Shown here: piece by piece, positions 60,490 through 64,000 of the stretch
How positions within the stretch are numbered: the stretch's first letter is position 1
Layout: each line of letters begins with the position of its first letter
Origin: Catenibacillus sp964565805
Lineage (GTDB): Bacteria > Bacillota > Clostridia > Lachnospirales > Lachnospiraceae
Assembly: GCA_964565805.1 (NCBI GenBank)
Contig: CAZMGH010000001.1
Span: 82,222-146,221, forward strand
Reading direction: 5' to 3'
Length of the DNA stretch: 64,000 nt
Notes under the pieces: model-generated
Databases searched by the model: none
The model's input: only the letters and a program-made list of their open reading frames with translations
Told to the model about the DNA's origin: nothing
Position numbers and translations under genes: made by a program

Positions 60490-60517
60490 GCTCGCACAGG
60501 CAAAAGCCTGCGCGAGC
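60490..60517 (-). terminator. Terminator of the small lipoprotein gene
   Basis: GCTCGC-A-CAGGC (60490-60501) pairs with GCCTG-C-GCGAGC (60506-60517), one mismatch, AAAA loop. On the minus strand TTTT follows. Confidence 0.65.
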
Positions 60518-60589
60518 TGGAATGTCCATCTTTATTCACATATATATCTTAAAGCCCAGCAGCCTGCGGCAATCCTTCAGAACAGCTTT

Positions 60590-61084
60590 TTATGAAATCT
60601 GTATGGTTTTTGCCCACTCCTGGAAATCGCTTTGAAGATTCTCATACTGATCGCTGAGGCAGAAGAACTGTACCAGCCAAAACGCGTCTGAGCCTTCAAA
60701 AACTGTAGCATAATGAGTAAGCTGCTGGCCCTCATCGCCATCTTCATATGTAAAGTACTTAATGCCATCCGCTTCCTGAAGATCCATAGTCAGACTGTTG
60801 GCCTCAATAACGATCTGGCCATATTCATCCAGCGTCATATCTGATGAAAATCCGGCGTCTTCCAGATCTTCAAAAGTATCTTTCAGGATCAGAACACCGG
60901 CGTTGTTGGTCATATAGCAGGCCGTAGCCCCTGTGCTTGCATCATTTTCCTCCTGGAAATTTCCCGGCAAAGTAATGGTCAACCCTGCTCCTGTATCAAA
61001 GACTTTTTCCTGGATGGAGCATCCGGCAGCCAGGCCCATGATCACAGCCATAGCGCACACTAAAGCGGCGAATCTTTTCATCAT
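60590..61084 (-). CDS. Small secreted lipoprotein of unknown function
   Basis: 164 residues. Signal MMKRFAALVCAMAVIMGL with lipobox LAAGC (Cys at 22). The mature part has the pattern LTITLPGNFQEEND, EDAGFSSDMTLDEYGQIVIE and FWLVQFFCLSDQYENLQSDF, suggesting a small alpha/beta fold of the kind seen in surface lipoproteins that share a PsbP-like look; this is weak. TTGGAGGG precedes the ATG. It has its own promoter with repeats. Confidence 0.82.
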   Translation of the reverse strand: MMKRFAALVCAMAVIMGLAAGCSIQEKVFDTGAGLTITLPGNFQEENDASTGATACYMTNNAGVLILKDTFEDLEDAGFSSDMTLDEYGQIVIEANSLTMDLQEADGIKYFTYEDGDEGQQLTHYATVFEGSDAFWLVQFFCLSDQYENLQSDFQEWAKTIQIS

Positions 61085-61120
61085 AATCCCTCCAATGTTC
61101 TTATAATAAGTTGGTTCAAC

Positions 61121-61163
61121 TATACATCACTTCAGTTATACATCACACCCGAATAGCTGTCAA
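61121..61163 (-). promoter_or_regulatory. Promoter of the lipoprotein gene with tandem decamers
   Basis: Minus strand TTGACA (61163-61158), a 17-base spacer and TATAAC (61140-61135). The decamer GTGATGTATA occurs twice in direct repeat (61146-61137 and 61130-61121), overlapping and following the -10. This suggests a regulator binding site or two overlapping promoters. Confidence 0.65.
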
Positions 61164-61271
61164 GTCACCTCTGGTAATTTGCTTCCAGGTAGGATATAAT
61201 CAGGTTACAAGTTGCCTGTAAACAGTAACATATAATATTCCCCCGGAACAAGCCGCACGGAAGGAGAGCCT

Positions 61272-62333
61272 ATGAAAACAGCTGCTATCATTAACGAATT
61301 TAATACAAATGACCCAGCCCGGGAAAAATGGATCCGTCAGCTGCGGGCACAAAACGGCCCCTGCCGGATCATTGCCCTGATGAGCGGTGACTTTACCCAG
61401 CAGGGCTTTCCCGCTGTTAAAGACAAGTACGCCAGGGCTGCCCAGGCCATTGCCGAAGGGGCAGACATGGTCCTGGAACTTCCTGTATACTCCAGTCTTT
61501 CCAGTCCGGACACTTACGCCTTTGCCGCTGTCTCCCTTCTGGAAAGCCTTCACTGTATTGATACCCTTTACCTGGCCTGTGACACGAAGGATACGGACCT
61601 TCTGCGCCAAACGGCTCATTTCCTTTTTGCGGAAAATATCCAGTATCAGAAAACGCTGAAAAACCTGCGCCTTACAGGCATGTCCTTTTATGACGCTCAG
61701 GCTGCTGCCGCGGAAAAATTTATTCCAGGCGCCGGACAAATCCTTAAAAGCCGTCAAAATGCCTTTGCCGTCGAATATATCCGGGCGCTGATGCGCCTGT
61801 ACAGCCGCACAACCCCCTGCCTGGTTTCCGGAACCTTAAAGGCGCCCCCTGATGCGTCCCCTGAAACTTTAGGATACTTAACCACACTGTTAAATTATAC
61901 CCTGGAGCGGGGTCCAAAAGATCTGGATGAAATCAGCGGCGGAACAGCTGCCCTGACAGATGCCATCCGCCAGCATCAGCCTGCGTACGACACCTTTGAA
62001 GACTTTTGCCGCCGTCTGGCCACGCCCTCCCGCTCCCCTGCCAATATTCGCAGGTACATGCTCAGCGCCATTTTAAATCTGCACAAATCAGACATGGCCC
62101 TGTGCCGTTTATACAGCTTTGCTTTGTACATACACATCCTGGCCATAAACACGGATACTAAAGAAATACTCCAGGACCTGAAAGACCGCACACGACTCCC
62201 CATGATTTACCAGGGCCAGCCGACAGACAAGGCTCTGTCCCCGGCTGCCCGGCGTATGTTCGCCTTTGACCAAAGAGCACATGTGCTTTATGGCCTGGCA
62301 TTTCCCGAAAGGAAAGAAGAATCCAAAGCTTAA
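61272..62333 (+). CDS. TmcAL/YlbM-like protein lacking the HxGH motif
   Basis: 353 residues. Parts match TmcAL, the ligase that acetylates C34 of elongator tRNA-Met: IALMSGDFTQQGFPAVKDKYARA, EGADMVLELPVYSSLSSPDTYA. At the N-terminus, where TmcAL has an EYNPFHNGH nucleotide-binding motif, this protein has IINEFNTNDPAREKW with no HxGH. It is also somewhat shorter than the usual 390-400. Either it has lost ATP binding or it does something different. GGAAGGAG precedes the ATG. Its stop shares the bases TTAA with the convergent lipid-kinase stop. Confidence 0.8.
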   Translation: MKTAAIINEFNTNDPAREKWIRQLRAQNGPCRIIALMSGDFTQQGFPAVKDKYARAAQAIAEGADMVLELPVYSSLSSPDTYAFAAVSLLESLHCIDTLYLACDTKDTDLLRQTAHFLFAENIQYQKTLKNLRLTGMSFYDAQAAAAEKFIPGAGQILKSRQNAFAVEYIRALMRLYSRTTPCLVSGTLKAPPDASPETLGYLTTLLNYTLERGPKDLDEISGGTAALTDAIRQHQPAYDTFEDFCRRLATPSRSPANIRRYMLSAILNLHKSDMALCRLYSFALYIHILAINTDTKEILQDLKDRTRLPMIYQGQPTDKALSPAARRMFAFDQRAHVLYGLAFPERKEESKA

Positions 62334-63292
62334 AGGGTGTTCCGGCCCTGTTCCTTAATATCCAGGGCCTCGTACTCTTCCTTGACCTTCTGGATTTCCG
62401 CCTTATCTACCGGCCGTATGATACGGATAGCCTGCTTAATGTTGGAAAGCTCCACCTCTTTCCAGCAGCCGCCCTCTTCCCCATCCAGGGTCCAGGAAAT
62501 TTCCTTTTCACTGGAAAAATGCACATGATCGACCTTGGCAAAAAACATATAGCGCTCATCCACCTTCTGGAGAAGAAAGGCGCTCATAATGGCCTGGAGC
62601 TCAAAAAGGGTTTTCGGCATGCGCACAAGAAGCATTTCAAACAATCCGTCATTCAGCTCCATCCCTTTGCCGCCGATACTTTTAAAACCGCCTACAGAAA
62701 CCGAGTTCGTCACCATGCCGTAAGCAAAGCTGTCTGTGATTACCTCGTCATCAAATTCCACAGTCATCCGGTGAGGGGTAATGGAGGGCAGGCTCTTAAG
62801 CCCCTCCATCAGATACGCCAGATGGCCGAATGTATTTTTCAGCTCCTGAGGCGTCTGCCAAGACACATCTGTAAATGCCCCAAAGGCAGCCACATAAGCA
62901 AAATACCGGTCATTAAACACGCCCACATCAATAGCGAAAGGGGCGCCGTTTAAAACGTTGGCCGCAGCGGCTGTCATGTTGGAGGAAATGCCAAGACTTT
63001 TGGCAAAATCATTCGTCGTTCCTGCGGGGATATACCCCAGCACCGGCTGACGCTTCAGCCCGATCAGGCCGGAAACCACCTCGTCTAAAGTGCCATCGCC
63101 GCCGCTGCATACCACCAGATCATAATCACTGCCCCGGGCAGCCGCTACCTGATAAGCGTCCTTCACCGCCTGGGTGGTGTGTACCGTCACTTCATAGCCT
63201 GCAGCTACAAACATATCAATAATGGTAGAAAAATGCGGTTTTATCTGATTCTTTCCGGATTTTAAATTGGAAATAAACAAAAGCTTTTTCAC
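62330..63292 (-). CDS. Diacylglycerol/lipid kinase family protein, copy 2
   Basis: 320 residues from a GTG at 63292 (MKKLLFISNLKSGKNQ). VVCSGGDGTLDEVVSGL and GYIPAGTTNDFAKSLG are the two DAGK blocks. The frame is open upstream for 61 codons that come from a serine recombinase, so a fusion starting at 63475 is also possible. The GTG has only GGGGG 12 bases upstream. It is about 320 residues without the fusion, normal for the family. Confidence 0.9.
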   Translation of the reverse strand: MKKLLFISNLKSGKNQIKPHFSTIIDMFVAAGYEVTVHTTQAVKDAYQVAAARGSDYDLVVCSGGDGTLDEVVSGLIGLKRQPVLGYIPAGTTNDFAKSLGISSNMTAAAANVLNGAPFAIDVGVFNDRYFAYVAAFGAFTDVSWQTPQELKNTFGHLAYLMEGLKSLPSITPHRMTVEFDDEVITDSFAYGMVTNSVSVGGFKSIGGKGMELNDGLFEMLLVRMPKTLFELQAIMSAFLLQKVDERYMFFAKVDHVHFSSEKEISWTLDGEEGGCWKEVELSNIKQAIRIIRPVDKAEIQKVKEEYEALDIKEQGRNTL

Positions 63293-63475
63293 TTGCAAGT
63301 TCTGCCCCCATCCTTCCATCGTTTGTGTCCGAATATTCTCACGCTCTATCTCTGCCACCGTGGAAAGGACAGAAATCATCCGCTTGCCTGAATCTTTGGA
63401 ACTGTCAATACCATCTTCCACATATTTCCGCAGCTTGTCACGTTGAGCATCCAGACTATAACCATCAATCTGCAT
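63293..63475 (-). pseudogene. Serine recombinase remnant joined in frame to the lipid-kinase gene
   Basis: MQIDGYSLDAQRDKLRKY is the start of the resolvase domain of large serine recombinases. It is followed directly by VEDGIDSSKDSGKRMISVLS and EIERENIRTQTMEG, blocks that lie about 85 residues apart in intact relatives. After MEGWGQNLQ the frame runs straight into the lipid kinase. The catalytic Ser region and the C-terminal DNA-binding part are absent, so it is not a recombinase. No ribosome-binding site precedes the ATG at 63475, which overlaps the XRE gene end. Confidence 0.75.
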
Positions 63476-63686
63476 GGATCAGCGCGTTGGTACGCGTATT
63501 CTCCTTATGAACGTTCTCGTGCTGGATATAGTACTCTAAAAGACGGAGCACATATTCCGGCGCATGGCGGTTATCCAGTTCCCACTCCGTCACAGTCCGA
63601 TAGGGAATCTGAAAATATTTACAAAATTCCTTGCGGTTCATGCCGGTACTCTCACGCAATTCTTTTATTTTGGTTTTACAGTTCAT
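63465..63686 (-). CDS. Small XRE-type helix-turn-helix regulator
   Basis: 73 residues from MNCKTKIKELRESTGMN. RKEFCKYFQIPYRTVTEWELDN-type sequence forms the helix-turn-helix, and PEYVLRLLEYYIQHE follows. Proteins like this are common in integrative elements of gut Clostridia. GGGG lies about nine bases before the ATG. The frame stays open upstream of this ATG, but the promoter and operator lie there. Its end overlaps the recombinase remnant. Confidence 0.78.
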   Translation of the reverse strand: MNCKTKIKELRESTGMNRKEFCKYFQIPYRTVTEWELDNRHAPEYVLRLLEYYIQHENVHKENTRTNALIHAD

Positions 63687-63711
63687 TTCTATTACCCCAC
63701 AAAGCGAAAAT

Positions 63712-63760
63712 ACACGTTGCGCATTTATTATAGCATATGCCAAGCAAACACGCAACGTGT
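63712..63760 (-). promoter_or_regulatory. Promoter and palindromic operator of the XRE gene
   Basis: Minus strand TTGCGT (63755-63750), a 17-base spacer and TATAAT (63732-63727). The 10-base arms ACACGTTGCG (63712-63721) and CGCAACGTGT (63751-63760) form a perfect inverted repeat, one over the -35 and one at the predicted start site. This is the layout of an autorepressed promoter, most likely repressed by the XRE protein. Confidence 0.75.
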
Positions 63761-63871
63761 AATTTCGATCTATATCAAGCGGCTTTATAGGGGCCACGAA
63801 ACCGGCGGTTTCTTTGGATTCTTCCAGATTTAACAGTCGATCTACATGAAGATCTGTGAGCTATTTCGCTG

Positions 63872-64000
63872 TTATGATGCTACAATTTGAACCGCGTTCT
63901 CACGGATCTGATTGATGGTTGCCATCAATGCTGCTCTGGTTTTTCCATCAAACAGCTTGATAAAGCTGACTGGCTTATCAAATGGCGGCTTTGTAAGTTC
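63872..64000 (-). CDS. Unidentified protein, C-terminal 42 residues
   Basis: An open frame enters from the right edge and ends at TAA (63874-63872). The visible part reads PVSFIKLFDGKTRAALM and then ATINQIRENAVQIVAS. I do not recognise the family. It lies upstream of the XRE gene on the same strand and may belong to the same mobile element. Between 63761 and 63871 I see no gene. Confidence 0.5.
   Translation of the reverse strand, partial: ELTKPPFDKPVSFIKLFDGKTRAALMATINQIRENAVQIVAS

Noticed and set aside
1..64000. tRNA, rRNA or other known structural RNA genes
   Set aside because: I looked for T-arm (GTTCGAATC-like) and rRNA motifs in the spacers and recognised none; a covariance scan would be needed to be certain.

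Overview
The window looks like one stretch of a draft chromosome from a Gram-positive Clostridia member, most likely a Lachnospiraceae species. The evidence is a PolC-type replicase, a rimP-nusA-ylxR-ylxQ-infB-rbfA-nrnA-truB-ribF cluster, an S10-spc-alpha ribosomal superoperon with a KOW-domain gene between map and infA, a zinc-type S14, an S4 without its zinc ligands, strong AGGAGG ribosome-binding sites and Firmicutes-type lipoboxes. Two runs of exactly 100 N (9595-9694 and 33443-33542) are scaffold gaps; the second removes the end of rpsH.

Layout. 1-1030: the first codons of maf, then two decayed DNA-repair genes (a radical SAM protein and its DUF4130 partner) behind an intact promoter with a LexA-like box. 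1032-9578: the translation and RNA-maturation cluster, all on the minus strand. 9695-11932: an ammonium transporter fused to a PII domain, behind a leader with two terminator-like hairpins. 11951-18195: a DegV protein, a GH78 rhamnosidase with repeats in its leader, an AraC regulator and an unknown protein. 18209-23886: ispG-polC. 24001-41179: the whole ribosomal superoperon rpsJ to rplQ on the minus strand, with a structured leader, a strong promoter and a terminator. rpoA in it carries an in-frame UGA.

41297-42944: a UMF1-type MFS transporter and a 48-residue membrane peptide. 42953-53950: a ten-gene minus-strand operon made of a Gfo/Idh/MocA oxidoreductase, a complete family-5 (peptide/opine type) ABC importer, a four-helix membrane protein, two neutral-ceramidase-like hydrolases and an MFS transporter. 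A LysR gene is divergent from it. This is the best candidate for an undescribed catabolic system: import, amide hydrolysis and oxidation of an unknown compound. 55066-63292: a methyltransferase, a 2-hydroxyacid dehydrogenase/aldo-keto reductase/metallopeptidase/isochorismatase operon, two lipid-kinase-like genes, a lipoprotein and a TmcAL-like protein without its nucleotide-binding HxGH motif. 63293-64000: mobile-element debris, namely a serine recombinase remnant joined in frame to a lipid-kinase gene, and a small XRE regulator with a neat operator.

A recurring oddity is genes kept as well-conserved blocks with their middles missing (radical SAM gene, ybaK remnant, serine recombinase). Together with the rpoA stop codon, this means either recent deletion decay or assembly faults, and raw reads would decide. 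No tRNA, rRNA or CRISPR array was recognised.
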